Source of the DNA: a virus
Reading direction: 5' to 3' (one strand)
IMG/VR virus record: IMGVR_UViG_3300025417_000067
Location: 1 to 28,781 of that record
Length of the DNA stretch: 28,781 nt
Shown piece after piece: positions 15,845 to 23,101 of the stretch. Position 1 is the stretch's first letter. Every line of letters begins with the position of its first letter. The notes beneath the pieces are model-generated. The model was given only the letters and a program-made list of their open reading frames with translations, did no database searches and was not told the origin of the DNA. The translations under genes and the position numbers were made by a program.

Positions 15845-16585
15845 TTACAGTTTAACAGGAATGCTCTCGGTGAGCTTTTCATACACCATTGGGATGGCGT
15901 CAGGACACGCATAGCGATTCTTCGCTACGTACGCGGGGTTCTCCACCAAGTGAAGCAAACGCTCACCCGTGGTTACACCTCGTGTGGTTTTATTGCCGAA
16001 GCCCGAGTCACTTTGCTTGACAATGACGCGGAAGCTGGCAAAAGCCAAAACGTCAACCCACTCTTGCAGGATGGCGTTACAGCGGTTAGGCAGTTTGGGT
16101 TGATAGCGATCGTAGGGATCGGAGCGGGGGTCTTCATAGCGGACAACCGACGCGTGAGCTAATAAGACGATGTTCATATCGCGACGCTTACGCAGCGCAT
16201 CGAACCCGCTTAAAATTTCACGAAACGACTCAGCGATCATCATTTGACCCTTACCGTAAGCGAGCGCTTTTTCATCGTAGCGGCTTTCAATGTCGCCCGA
16301 AATTAACGGCTCGACCAACCAATCAACGGTATCGAGTACTACAGTCTTGAAGTCATGATCTTCCTTAATTAAAGTTTTGATGCTGCTAGCCACATCTCCA
16401 ATAGTTTCAGCGCGGGGAAACGATGTCACATCCAAAGATGATAAGCCGTCCTCGGTTGAAATGTAAATCGGCTTCGGGAACTGGCTAGCAATAGTGCTCT
16501 TGCCAATACCATGACCACCGTAAATACAGATGCGCGGGGGAAGCTCTTGCTTGCCTTTGATAAGGCTGTCTTGCCAATCACTCAT
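15845..16585 (-). CDS. Sak4-like RecA-fold ATPase (single-strand annealing/recombination)
   Basis: The 246-aa protein has a Walker A G-G-H-G-I-G-K-S (23-30), then Y-I-S-T-E-D-G-L, and a Walker B V-V-L-D-T-V-D-W-L around Asp85, followed by L-L-A-H-A-S near residue 150. This is the compact RecA-like ATPase group (AAA_24/Sak4) that works with phage SSB proteins in strand annealing. The downstream DUF669 gene, Fe-S nuclease and RuvC-like gene complete a recombination set. ATG at 16585 with AGGAGAA upstream; the 66-nt gap before it holds a promoter-like element, so it may head its own transcript. Confidence 0.78.
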   Translation of the reverse strand: MSDWQDSLIKGKQELPPRICIYGGHGIGKSTIASQFPKPIYISTEDGLSSLDVTSFPRAETIGDVASSIKTLIKEDHDFKTVVLDTVDWLVEPLISGDIESRYDEKALAYGKGQMMIAESFREILSGFDALRKRRDMNIVLLAHASVVRYEDPRSDPYDRYQPKLPNRCNAILQEWVDVLAFASFRVIVKQSDSGFGNKTTRGVTTGERLLHLVENPAYVAKNRYACPDAIPMVYEKLTESIPVKL

Positions 16586-16621
16586 GAAAAGTTCTCCTAG
16601 GTTACAAAGTTATGAGGTCCG

Positions 16622-16632
16622 TTAATTATAAC
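16622..16632 (-). promoter_or_regulatory. Promoter-like element before the Sak4-like gene
   Basis: The minus strand reads GTTATAATTAA, with TATAAT (16625-16630) 39 nt before the ATG at 16585. Immediately upstream is AAAATTGAG, as in the copy before the HD gene, and TTAACC lies 19 nt before the -10. The two sites share more than 20 positions although their genes are unrelated. Confidence 0.55.
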
Positions 16633-16637
16633 CTCAA

Positions 16638-16665
16638 TTTTAACGGCGCGGTTAAAAATTTAACC
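16638..16665. promoter_or_regulatory. Tandem inverted repeats next to the Sak4 promoter (operator candidate)
   Basis: TTTTAAC-6 nt-GTTAAAA (16638-16657) overlaps GGTTAAA-2 nt-TTTAACC (16650-16665, same on both strands). The half-site GTTAAAA resembles GCTAAAAA in the repeat before the HD gene. They occupy the expected -35 zone, as expected for a repressor or activator site, and overlap the stop of the upstream 106-aa gene. Confidence 0.4.
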
Positions 16666-16972
16666 TTAATTTGCTGTAGGACAATTTATTTTTATCCCAC
16701 CTTAGCAACAAACACGTGCCCCGCAACTCGGCCGCAACCGTGACGCAAATTGAGCACAATGCAGGGTCACCCGACATGACGATGTAGTCATCAGGGTAGT
16801 AGTCTTGTAAGACGTTTCTAGCGTGAGCAATAGCCGCTGAGCCGTCATAGTCACGTCCAATAGAGGAAAAGACATGACGTACGTTGCCGTAAGCGTCCGC
16901 TGCAGAATAGTCTCTACGGCGGTCGTAGCTTACCAGCCACACTGTTGGTATTCTATTACTTGATGTTTCCAT
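16652..16972 (-). CDS. Small conserved phage protein, unknown function
   Basis: The ATG at 16972 (M-E-T-S-S-N-R-I-P-T) is preferred because the longer frame runs deep into the polymerase gene; here the overlap is 17 nt. The 106-aa product has V-W-L-V-S-Y-D-R-R-R-D-Y, a D-Y-I-V-M-S-G-D-P-A-L-C turn and L-L-L-R-W-D-K-N-K near the end. I recognise this as a recurrent small phage protein found near replication genes, with the G-D-P-x-L-C motif its most conserved part, but no function is known to me. Confidence 0.68.
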   Translation of the reverse strand: METSSNRIPTVWLVSYDRRRDYSAADAYGNVRHVFSSIGRDYDGSAAIAHARNVLQDYYPDDYIVMSGDPALCSICVTVAAELRGTCLLLRWDKNKLSYSKLRLNF

Positions 16973-18752
16973 ACACTTCTCCAAATTTAACCTCAGCCTT
17001 GACCGGTAAGTCCGGCCACCAGCGTGGAGGGGTACACATAATGCGCTCGATGTAATCACGCGCTTCAGCAGCCTCAGCCTCGTCAACCACAGCCACTAGC
17101 TCGTCATGTACTGTGAGAGCGACAGGGTATTTTTGATGCACAATCAGTAGCTGTTCCATCACAATGTGGCGGGCTAACGCTTGGACAATGTTTTCGGTGA
17201 TTAACCCGCCATAAATACCTGAGCGCCCATCACCGCGTGAAGCGTAGCTATAACGACGGTCGGTGGAGCTGTAGCTGAGCTCAGGATAAAGCAACGGCAA
17301 ACCAGTGGGTAGCGTGATTTTGTTCTTACCAGTAATTACCGGTATCTCAGTGCTTAGCGGGCGCTCAATACCTTCAACGATTAAAGGTAGTGCTTTATCG
17401 CAGACGTCCCAGAACTTGACAATCTTGTCGTTCTTCTTGCGGTACGCCGTGATAGCCTTCTCACACATCTCCATGGACAAGGGCTTGCCTTGCGTTCTAA
17501 GAAACTCAAAGAACGTTCTAGCGGACATACCGTACCCCGCGCCTAGCACCGTCACCTTGCCAAGCCAGCGCTCATCTTCGTCAGCTTTAGTAATAGTGCG
17601 GCCGTAAATGAAAGAGGCCATATCGCAGTAAGGATCTAGACCCTTGCGGAAAACCTCCATCAAGTCTTCTTGGCCGGCGACGCAAGCTAGAGCGCGAGCT
17701 TCAATCTGTGAGCTATCGCCCACGACAAGGGCTTTACCAGCGGGGGCAACGATACCTTTGCGCAACTTAGACCCGCGAGTCAGGTTCTGCAAGTTAATAC
17801 CCCCGCCGCCGCTCATTCGGCCTGTATGGGCGCCATAGTACAGTAGCGGAACTGGCAGCGGGCCAGTCTTGCCAATAGCGCTCAAGCGGGCAGCGCGAGT
17901 CTGTTCAATGGTGGACTTCAACTTGAGTCGAGCGCCGACAACGGCTTGCACCCGAACATCAGGATGTTCCATCAAATCGGTAATACCTTTATCCTGCTTA
18001 GAAAACGCGAACGTAGGCTTACCGGTGCGCTCGCTCATTTTCATCGGCGGTTCAACGCCTAAGTTCTTAAGAGCCTGAGCAAACTTCGGGTTTGACATGA
18101 TGACATCGAGCGTTATGCCCGCGTCCTCAAGCATACTTTCTCGAGCCTTGTCCAGCTCAATGATGTAATCATCAAGCATCTTGTAATCAACCGCAAGCAG
18201 CGGCATTGTGACCGCTTTGATTGTCCATTGCAGCAGTAAGAACTCAAACTTCGGGAACGTCTTAATCAAACGCTCATAGATGCGATACGTTAGGTCAACG
18301 TCACGTACGCAGTACTCGCCTAAGATGTCGCGCTCATAGTCTTGCAAAGCCTCAAGCCGCTTACCTTTGGATACCGATAGCCCGTCAAGCTTCTCACCGA
18401 AACCTAGATTAGCAGCGACTGAGTTGAGGCTATAAGACTTCAAGCGAAGTTGCGCCCGCGCTAGTCCTACCGTATCAGTTGCCTCTTTAGGATACCATTG
18501 GTAGTGTTGAGCGGCGATAGCTAAGTCAAACTGCGCATTATGACATACGGCGCGAACGTCAGTACCGTAATGCCCAAACGCTTTAGCAATATCATCACCC
18601 CAAGCTAGATGCGTAGGCTCGTCGTTAAACTTGAACGCGCAGCAAATTGCTTGGAACCTAGCGTCCCGAATATACTCAGTCGACGTCATCTTGGAAAGCG
18701 AGAATGACGCCGGATCGTAGTACGTCTCGAAGTCAAGCACTAACGTGTTCAT
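16956..18752 (-). CDS. DNA polymerase I family A with 3'-5' exonuclease
   Basis: The 598-aa replicative polymerase has an exonuclease domain (Asp7/Glu9 in L-D-F-E-T; Asp76 in H-N-A-Q-F-D; Tyr147-x3-Asp151) and a polymerase domain with T-G-R-M-S (310-314), motif A G-D-S-S-Q-I-E (Asp346, Glu351), motif B R395-x3-K399-x3-L403-G-x2-Y407, and motif C V-H-D-E (548-551). It lacks a 5'-nuclease domain. The residue equivalent to E. coli Phe762 is Leu403, and motif A has Ser where Tyr is usual (D-Y-S-Q). In a thymine-modifying phage this enzyme would have to accept 5-hmdUTP. ATG at 18752 has AAGGA upstream and overlaps the TS-like gene by 20 nt. Confidence 0.93.
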   Translation of the reverse strand: MNTLVLDFETYYDPASFSLSKMTSTEYIRDARFQAICCAFKFNDEPTHLAWGDDIAKAFGHYGTDVRAVCHNAQFDLAIAAQHYQWYPKEATDTVGLARAQLRLKSYSLNSVAANLGFGEKLDGLSVSKGKRLEALQDYERDILGEYCVRDVDLTYRIYERLIKTFPKFEFLLLQWTIKAVTMPLLAVDYKMLDDYIIELDKARESMLEDAGITLDVIMSNPKFAQALKNLGVEPPMKMSERTGKPTFAFSKQDKGITDLMEHPDVRVQAVVGARLKLKSTIEQTRAARLSAIGKTGPLPVPLLYYGAHTGRMSGGGGINLQNLTRGSKLRKGIVAPAGKALVVGDSSQIEARALACVAGQEDLMEVFRKGLDPYCDMASFIYGRTITKADEDERWLGKVTVLGAGYGMSARTFFEFLRTQGKPLSMEMCEKAITAYRKKNDKIVKFWDVCDKALPLIVEGIERPLSTEIPVITGKNKITLPTGLPLLYPELSYSSTDRRYSYASRGDGRSGIYGGLITENIVQALARHIVMEQLLIVHQKYPVALTVHDELVAVVDEAEAAEARDYIERIMCTPPRWWPDLPVKAEVKFGEVYGNIK

Positions 18753-19731
18753 CGTTTTCCTTAGGAATCAACCACGCTCTGCACGCCGCACGCCAATCAG
18801 TTGCGCGAATACTATCAGCATAAATCAAGCCGTTGCGGGCACGTTTATGTTGCCACCAAATCATCGCTATCGGTTGAGCCACGTCTTGGAAGAAAGGCGT
18901 ACGGTAAATACGCTCATCTTGCGGGTCTAGCATGAAAGCTTCAAGATCTTTTTGCCAATCACCGTGATCGCAGTCCTGCATCATTGGGTATGGTTTGACG
19001 GCCAGCTCCGCGTAGTCAGATTCATAGTAATCGAGTGGAACGTAGCTTGTATCTTTAACGCGATCCCACACGTCTAGCGAGGTGTAAACGTGCAGCGAGT
19101 CAGACATTTGAGTGTAAGGACCGACCTTGTAGCCGGTTCTAGCGGCGACATACTCTTGCAGCATACTAAAGTGGACGACGTTTGCGCCCAGCTTGCCGTA
19201 AAGCAAATCGTTTGAGCGGCAGCAAACCGTCATATACAGCTCACCGTCACGCACTTTCCAATAGATATGAGTGTTGCAGGGGTGGTCTTTTTTGCTACCG
19301 CCCAAGTCTAGGATAGGATCCCACATCGTGGTAACAATGCGACGGTCCTCAGGGTTTTTCTTAAGCAGCGAAATGGCTAACTCAAGCTGATCGAAGCCGG
19401 CATTGTTCCTTAAACGATAGCCGTACGCGCCCCAAAATGTGTCACCGTCATCGCTGTACTGCTTCATCTGTGAGTTGAAGTAATCCAGAAATTCAACATC
19501 ACGGTAGCCGCCGATAATCCAAAGACCTTCCATGCAATGAAAGAACGGATTACAGTTACGGGCTTCATTGAACAGGACGCGCTCGGTAGGGCGGGCATAG
19601 GTCGTTGCCACAGGCTCACTGAATTCAATAACAGGCCCATTGCGTGAGTTGCGGGGCTTACCAATAGTCTTAATACTATTGATTTCCAAGGGGAACGCTT
19701 GGTTCACGTTTCTGACGTTGAAAGCTATCAT
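18733..19731 (-). CDS. Thymidylate-synthase homologue, probable dUMP hydroxymethylase
   Basis: The 332-aa protein aligns by motif with ThyA: catalytic Cys152 in H-P-C-N-T-H, C-R-S-N-D with Arg172/Ser173/Asp175, Asn184 in G-A-N-V-V-H-F, and L-H-V-Y with His214/Tyr216. Relative to E. coli TS the offsets are +6 up to Gly179 and +7 after, so the loop before Asn184 has one extra residue; P-C-H becomes P-C-N. Retained Asn184 favours a dUMP-type base over dCMP. Such phage homologues either make dTMP or 5-hydroxymethyl-dUMP; the modification genes next to it favour the latter, but this cannot be settled from sequence alone. ATG at 19731, with AGGA just upstream. Confidence 0.8.
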   Translation of the reverse strand: MIAFNVRNVNQAFPLEINSIKTIGKPRNSRNGPVIEFSEPVATTYARPTERVLFNEARNCNPFFHCMEGLWIIGGYRDVEFLDYFNSQMKQYSDDGDTFWGAYGYRLRNNAGFDQLELAISLLKKNPEDRRIVTTMWDPILDLGGSKKDHPCNTHIYWKVRDGELYMTVCCRSNDLLYGKLGANVVHFSMLQEYVAARTGYKVGPYTQMSDSLHVYTSLDVWDRVKDTSYVPLDYYESDYAELAVKPYPMMQDCDHGDWQKDLEAFMLDPQDERIYRTPFFQDVAQPIAMIWWQHKRARNGLIYADSIRATDWRAACRAWLIPKENDEHVSA

Positions 19732-19739
19732 GTTAGTCC

Positions 19740-20630
19740 TCAGTATGCAGTTTCAGGTATATAGTTAGATCTAGGGCGGCCACCATTGGTAGCCCGTATG
19801 TACTTATCAAACTCACACATACAATTCTGCCAGTCATGCAGCGTGAGAGAGTTAAGATTGATATCAGCCACCGGCTTACACGTTTCCAGCGTTTCCATCA
19901 ATTCGTCGTTGAACCGTTCTTGCGGAATGCTTTGTTCCAAGGAACGGCCATAAATTCTGTTCAAACCGCGAGTTGAGCCAGGACCGATAGGGGCAAAGGT
20001 TTTCAGGTCTTTAGCCTCGCTCAATAGATGGCAGTAAGTCATATCAGCAACGACTTGGCCCGACATGAAAGTGCCCCAACCGTATATACCCTCAAACATC
20101 TTTAGCACCGCCTGAACGCTACGCTCCTCAGGGGCAGTTGTGTTTAAATACTTAGGTATTTCCACATTATGGAACAACGGCTCAAGCATGCTCTTAGCGA
20201 CAAATACGCCTTTACCCATGCCTGGAGGGATGTTGCGGCCAGTGATAACGTAAGCGCCAGTCCAAGCCTTCTTACCTTTTTCAGCGCGACGGTCAATCAC
20301 CCCGCCGAACGCGGTAGGGCTAAATGACGCCACAGGCCATTCACCGCGCTCGATCAATTCTATGATAGTGGGAGGCCAGTTGATATAGCGAGCGCAAGCT
20401 AGCATAATCCAAAGCCAATCGTTATCATTATACGGCTCGATGATGTTTTCGATTATCCAGCGCGACACGCGATCATCAGCGCGGCGCACGTTGCAGAAGC
20501 GGTACTTCTGTAGTATTTCATCCTCAGTCCAAGGCTCAGTTTGAGCTGGATTTGATAGCTTGTTCATTCTAACGCTTTCCCGCTCACTAACAAAGTAAGC
20601 GAGCTTACGCGTCATTGTATCAAACGGCAT
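19740..20630 (-). CDS. 5-hmdU DNA kinase helical-domain protein (HMUDK_hel / aGPT-PPlase clade 1-like)
   Basis: The start chosen is the ATG at 20630 (M-P-F-D-T-M), with GGGAG seven bases upstream; a TTG further up lies inside the kinase gene. The 296-aa product opens with F-V-S-E-R-E-S-V, then W-T-E-D-E-I-L-Q-K-Y-R-F-C-N-V-R-R and D-R-V-S-R-W-I, the signature of the helical domain reported in phage thymine-hypermodification loci and now associated with 5-hydroxymethyl-dU DNA kinases. In other phages the domain is often fused to a P-loop kinase; here the kinases are separate upstream genes. Role: likely action on 5-hmdU in DNA, as a partner or substrate-recognition domain. Family recognition is from memory. 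Confidence 0.65.
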   Translation of the reverse strand: MPFDTMTRKLAYFVSERESVRMNKLSNPAQTEPWTEDEILQKYRFCNVRRADDRVSRWIIENIIEPYNDNDWLWIMLACARYINWPPTIIELIERGEWPVASFSPTAFGGVIDRRAEKGKKAWTGAYVITGRNIPPGMGKGVFVAKSMLEPLFHNVEIPKYLNTTAPEERSVQAVLKMFEGIYGWGTFMSGQVVADMTYCHLLSEAKDLKTFAPIGPGSTRGLNRIYGRSLEQSIPQERFNDELMETLETCKPVADINLNSLTLHDWQNCMCEFDKYIRATNGGRPRSNYIPETAY

Positions 20631-21180
20631 AGCCGAGCTCCCGCAAAACGATAGGAACAGCTTCATCTGAGCTGACCCAATGGGGCTCAAGTCCTGCCGC
20701 GTGCAGTTTCTTAGCCGATGAAATATTCTTCTTGTCGTTTGTCAAGATGTTGTCAGTCTTTTCAATAGGGGGCTTGCCCTCAATAGCGCGACGGGCGTTC
20801 ACGTTAGCCACGCACTGCTCGAATGGAGTGCTAAGACATATTGGAACAAGTCGAGCGCCGATAGTCTTTAGACGGGCGTTCAAGATAATTGTAGGCTCAT
20901 ACACGTTACCAACAATCACCCCTTCGTACAGTACATTCGTGTGTCCGGCGGCCTCAACTACCGCGTCCCAGACAAGTTGCGGGGTCTTGACCGTGTCACA
21001 TCCACCCGTGGGGCGGTCATACTTGCCGATAGTGACGAAGGTTTTATAGACGTTCAATAAGACGCCGTTGCTGGCTTCGGCGATCTTTACAAAATCATTG
21101 GCAGCATGTTCCATGACGCGCTTGGCCACCCAAGTTTTGCCCGCGCCATTAGAGCCGCGAATAGAAATTACATTGTGCAT
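20620..21180 (-). CDS. P-loop kinase, 5-hmdU DNA kinase-like (paralogue B)
   Basis: The 186-aa protein has Walker A G-S-N-G-A-G-K-T (9-16), then F-V-T-I-G-K-Y-D (48-55), G-G-C-D (59-62), E-G-V-I-V at 86-90, an N-A-R-R-A lid-like motif (128-132) and A-A-G-L near the end. It parallels the next upstream gene over its whole length, so the two are paralogues. The I-G-K-Y-D...G-G-x-D pattern is what I associate with kinases of thymine-hypermodification clusters that phosphorylate 5-hydroxymethyl-dU, either in DNA or as a nucleotide. ATG at 21180 lacks a strong ribosome site; a TATAATTTAA element lies 28 nt upstream. Confidence 0.7.
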   Translation of the reverse strand: MHNVISIRGSNGAGKTWVAKRVMEHAANDFVKIAEASNGVLLNVYKTFVTIGKYDRPTGGCDTVKTPQLVWDAVVEAAGHTNVLYEGVIVGNVYEPTIILNARLKTIGARLVPICLSTPFEQCVANVNARRAIEGKPPIEKTDNILTNDKKNISSAKKLHAAGLEPHWVSSDEAVPIVLRELGYAV

Positions 21181-21203
21181 AAGTAGTTATCCGTTATTAG
21201 AAA

Positions 21204-21216
21204 GTTAAATTATAAC
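21204..21216 (-). promoter_or_regulatory. TATAATTTAA element between the two kinase genes
   Basis: The minus strand reads GTTATAATTTAAC, overlapping the stop codon of kinase A and ending 23 nt before kinase B's ATG. The -10 match is perfect, but the AAAATTGAG block seen at the HD and Sak4 sites is absent. It may be a weak internal promoter or a coding coincidence (codons GTT-ATA-ATT-TAA). Confidence 0.35.
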
Positions 21217-21798
21217 GCGCTCAGCGGCGTGTTTCATTCCAATTAGTTCAAGAGTTGTAACTATAGCCTGGCGTTGGTTTACAAGGTGCGCGTCCATGCC
21301 GGCAGCTACAAACTTCGCGTGCGCCAGCTCAACTGCGCGGTACTTAGGTAGCAACGATTTTTTAGGATCGAACGGCTTCTCATTACCGACTAGGGCGCGG
21401 CGCTTCAGCGTCTGTTCAATGCACTTTTCTTTTGGGGTGTCCAACGTCAGCGCATGAAACTTAGCCCACGGGCATGCTTCAGCGATATCAAAAGTCAACT
21501 GCTGCAACCCTGATAAGAGCAACCCTTCCATGACGACATGGCCATACATTGAAACTTCCGATACAGCCTCAACCAAATCACGCACGTTCTTTATGCGGTC
21601 AACCCCGCCTGAAGCGACCTTATCGTACTTGCCAATGAAAAGAACGGGATAGCCGTCAGTCGAGCGGTAAACGTGCGTATGAACGCCGTTCACGGTCGTG
21701 TAATCACGCGCAAAGCGGAGCCTGTCCATAATGGTACGAACAGCTGTAGTCTTGCCAGAGCCGTTGGTGCCGCGGATGTTAATGATGTGCGTGGTCAT
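21205..21798 (-). CDS. P-loop kinase, 5-hmdU DNA kinase-like (paralogue A)
   Basis: The ATG at 21798 (M-T-T-H-I-I-N-I-R-G) is chosen for its AGGA site eight bases upstream; the longer frame from 21849 would extend far into the preceding gene. The 197-aa product has Walker A G-T-N-G-S-G-K-T (10-17), I-G-K-Y-D (55-59), G-G-V-D (64-67), E-G-L-L-L (91-95), K-R-R-A (132-135) and A-A-G-M-D-A-H. It matches the downstream kinase motif for motif. One of the pair may phosphorylate 5-hydroxymethyl-dUMP and the other the base in DNA, or they may act on different partners; this division is inference. Overlap with the transferase-like gene is 20 nt. Confidence 0.7.
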   Translation of the reverse strand: MTTHIINIRGTNGSGKTTAVRTIMDRLRFARDYTTVNGVHTHVYRSTDGYPVLFIGKYDKVASGGVDRIKNVRDLVEAVSEVSMYGHVVMEGLLLSGLQQLTFDIAEACPWAKFHALTLDTPKEKCIEQTLKRRALVGNEKPFDPKKSLLPKYRAVELAHAKFVAAGMDAHLVNQRQAIVTTLELIGMKHAAERVII

Positions 21799-22570
21799 CG
21801 AAAGGTTCCTTCGGCATGAACGATAAGATATGATCAGCCACGTCGCCATAGCCCGTCAAGTCTTCTCTTTTTTCTACAATATCCTTACCGATAGGCTTTC
21901 TATTCTTAAAGTATGCTTTGGCCATGCAACAGATAGTTTCAGCTTCGGCCACTCCGCACGCTCTAGTGTAGCGGGGCGGGGCATTAATATGCTTAATACC
22001 ATCCACCACTTGGAATAGCGCTCCAGCATAGTCTGGATGCTTTTGTTTACTTAATTCAGGGAAGATAACCTCAAGTCCTTGCTTAGGCAGCTCAACCATA
22101 TGACGTTCCGAGTATGTCCAGTCAACGCCATACCCGAATACCGCTTCGCGCAAGTCCATGCACTTCCAAGTAAAGTAGGTACCGATTTGTGGGATACCCT
22201 TCTTGTGCAGTTTCATAAAAGAAGACTGCATGCAATCGTTAAAGAACTTTTCAGGCGTGCTGTAAGTATCAATCCATGCTTTAATAGCTTTACGTCCAGC
22301 CTCGCCCCTGAAGTGACGACGTTCTGAGGCGCGGGGCGCGGTATCGTAGCGTTTCATCAACTCAGCCCAAAAAGCGTCACCTTCCAACTCACAGACTTGT
22401 GACGCAGTGCCCATGTGATAGTACGTGACGAAGGCGGCACACCAGCGCATAAGCATAGGCTCGGGCATACCACACTTGCTGAGCGCCACATAGACAGGGT
22501 CTAAGTCATCAGTGGCGATAGTCTTAGCGGCAAAGTCTTGCCAAGAAATTGAGGGGTCATAGGTAATCAT
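21779..22570 (-). CDS. Amino-acid:DNA transferase-like protein (aGPT-PPlase clade 2)
   Basis: The 263-aa protein has D-D-L-D-P-V-Y (21-27), G-M-P-E-P-M-L-M-R-W-C (34-44), Y-Y-H-M-G-T-A-S (50-57), E-L-E-G-D-A-F-W (61-68) and E-R-R-H-F-R-G (83-89). This series is the hallmark, as I know it, of the DNA-glycosylase-like family first called alpha-glutamyl/putrescinyl thymine pyrophosphorylase clade 2, later proposed to transfer an amino acid to pyrophosphorylated 5-hmdU in phage DNA. It starts at 22570, sharing ATGA with the upstream DenV-like gene, and is followed by the two kinases, so the substrate-making and substrate-using steps are co-encoded. Recognition is from memory and should be confirmed by profile search. 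Confidence 0.68.
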   Translation of the reverse strand: MITYDPSISWQDFAAKTIATDDLDPVYVALSKCGMPEPMLMRWCAAFVTYYHMGTASQVCELEGDAFWAELMKRYDTAPRASERRHFRGEAGRKAIKAWIDTYSTPEKFFNDCMQSSFMKLHKKGIPQIGTYFTWKCMDLREAVFGYGVDWTYSERHMVELPKQGLEVIFPELSKQKHPDYAGALFQVVDGIKHINAPPRYTRACGVAEAETICCMAKAYFKNRKPIGKDIVEKREDLTGYGDVADHILSFMPKEPFDDHAHH

Positions 22571-23094
22571 GCGAATTGTACTTCCTTTAAGTGATCGCCA
22601 GCATGCTCATTGTAGGTGCCGAGCATAAACACCGGTATACCGCCTTGTTTCCACTTGGCAAAATGAGACTTGTATTGACGGTAATAGTTGCGGTACGCGG
22701 TGACCGAGTCGCCAGGAACTTTGCACTCGTCAGGCATAGCCTGAGGCGGCTCACACCAGGAGTACTTGTCAGACATATTGGCGGGGGGCTTGGCAAGTAC
22801 GCCAAGGATGTGACGCTGGCAAGCGTGCGTGCGACCATAGCGCAACGTGTATTCGCGGCAAAGGTAACCGCCAAGTTGCTGCAGCCAGCTATATTGCATT
22901 CTAGAGTCGCCAGCCCACAGCGTGCAGGGGTGGTTAGCGTGTGTGACTTTGTAAGGCACGGCATCGCCGTTGCCATAACGATGGTGTACGGCGCAAAGCA
23001 TTTGAGCAGTTTCCAAAATCATTTTGACTACGTGTGAGTCACAATGCATAACAGCAGCCAAGGGAGCAGCGTGATGGAGATAGAAAATGTTCAT
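22567..23094 (-). CDS. T4 endonuclease V (DenV)-like protein in the modification operon
   Basis: The 175-aa protein carries Asp19-x-His21 and Glu28 with A-V eight residues later and N-G further on; T4 endonuclease V has Asp14-x-His16 and catalytic Glu23 with exactly the same spacing and the following A-V and N-G. A C-terminal Y-R-N-Y-Y segment parallels W-Y-K-Y-Y of DenV. DenV uses the amino group of Thr2 to attack damaged pyrimidines; here residue 2 is Asn after Met, which normally blocks Met removal, so the same chemistry is doubtful. Repair of pyrimidine dimers, or recognition of modified thymine, are the candidates. ATG at 23094 with GAGGT upstream; ATGA overlap with the transferase-like gene. 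Confidence 0.6.
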   Translation of the reverse strand: MNIFYLHHAAPLAAVMHCDSHVVKMILETAQMLCAVHHRYGNGDAVPYKVTHANHPCTLWAGDSRMQYSWLQQLGGYLCREYTLRYGRTHACQRHILGVLAKPPANMSDKYSWCEPPQAMPDECKVPGDSVTAYRNYYRQYKSHFAKWKQGGIPVFMLGTYNEHAGDHLKEVQFA

Positions 23095-23101
23095 GGTAAC
23101 C

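Noticed and set aside
16845-18752. DnaJ-like insertion in the polymerase, as in HMO-2011-type phages
   Set aside because: No C-x-x-C-x-G-x-G repeats occur between the exonuclease and polymerase domains.
20631-20690. TTG start for the HMUDK helical-domain gene
   Set aside because: The ATG at 20630 has a GGGAG site at good spacing and only an 11-nt overlap with the kinase.
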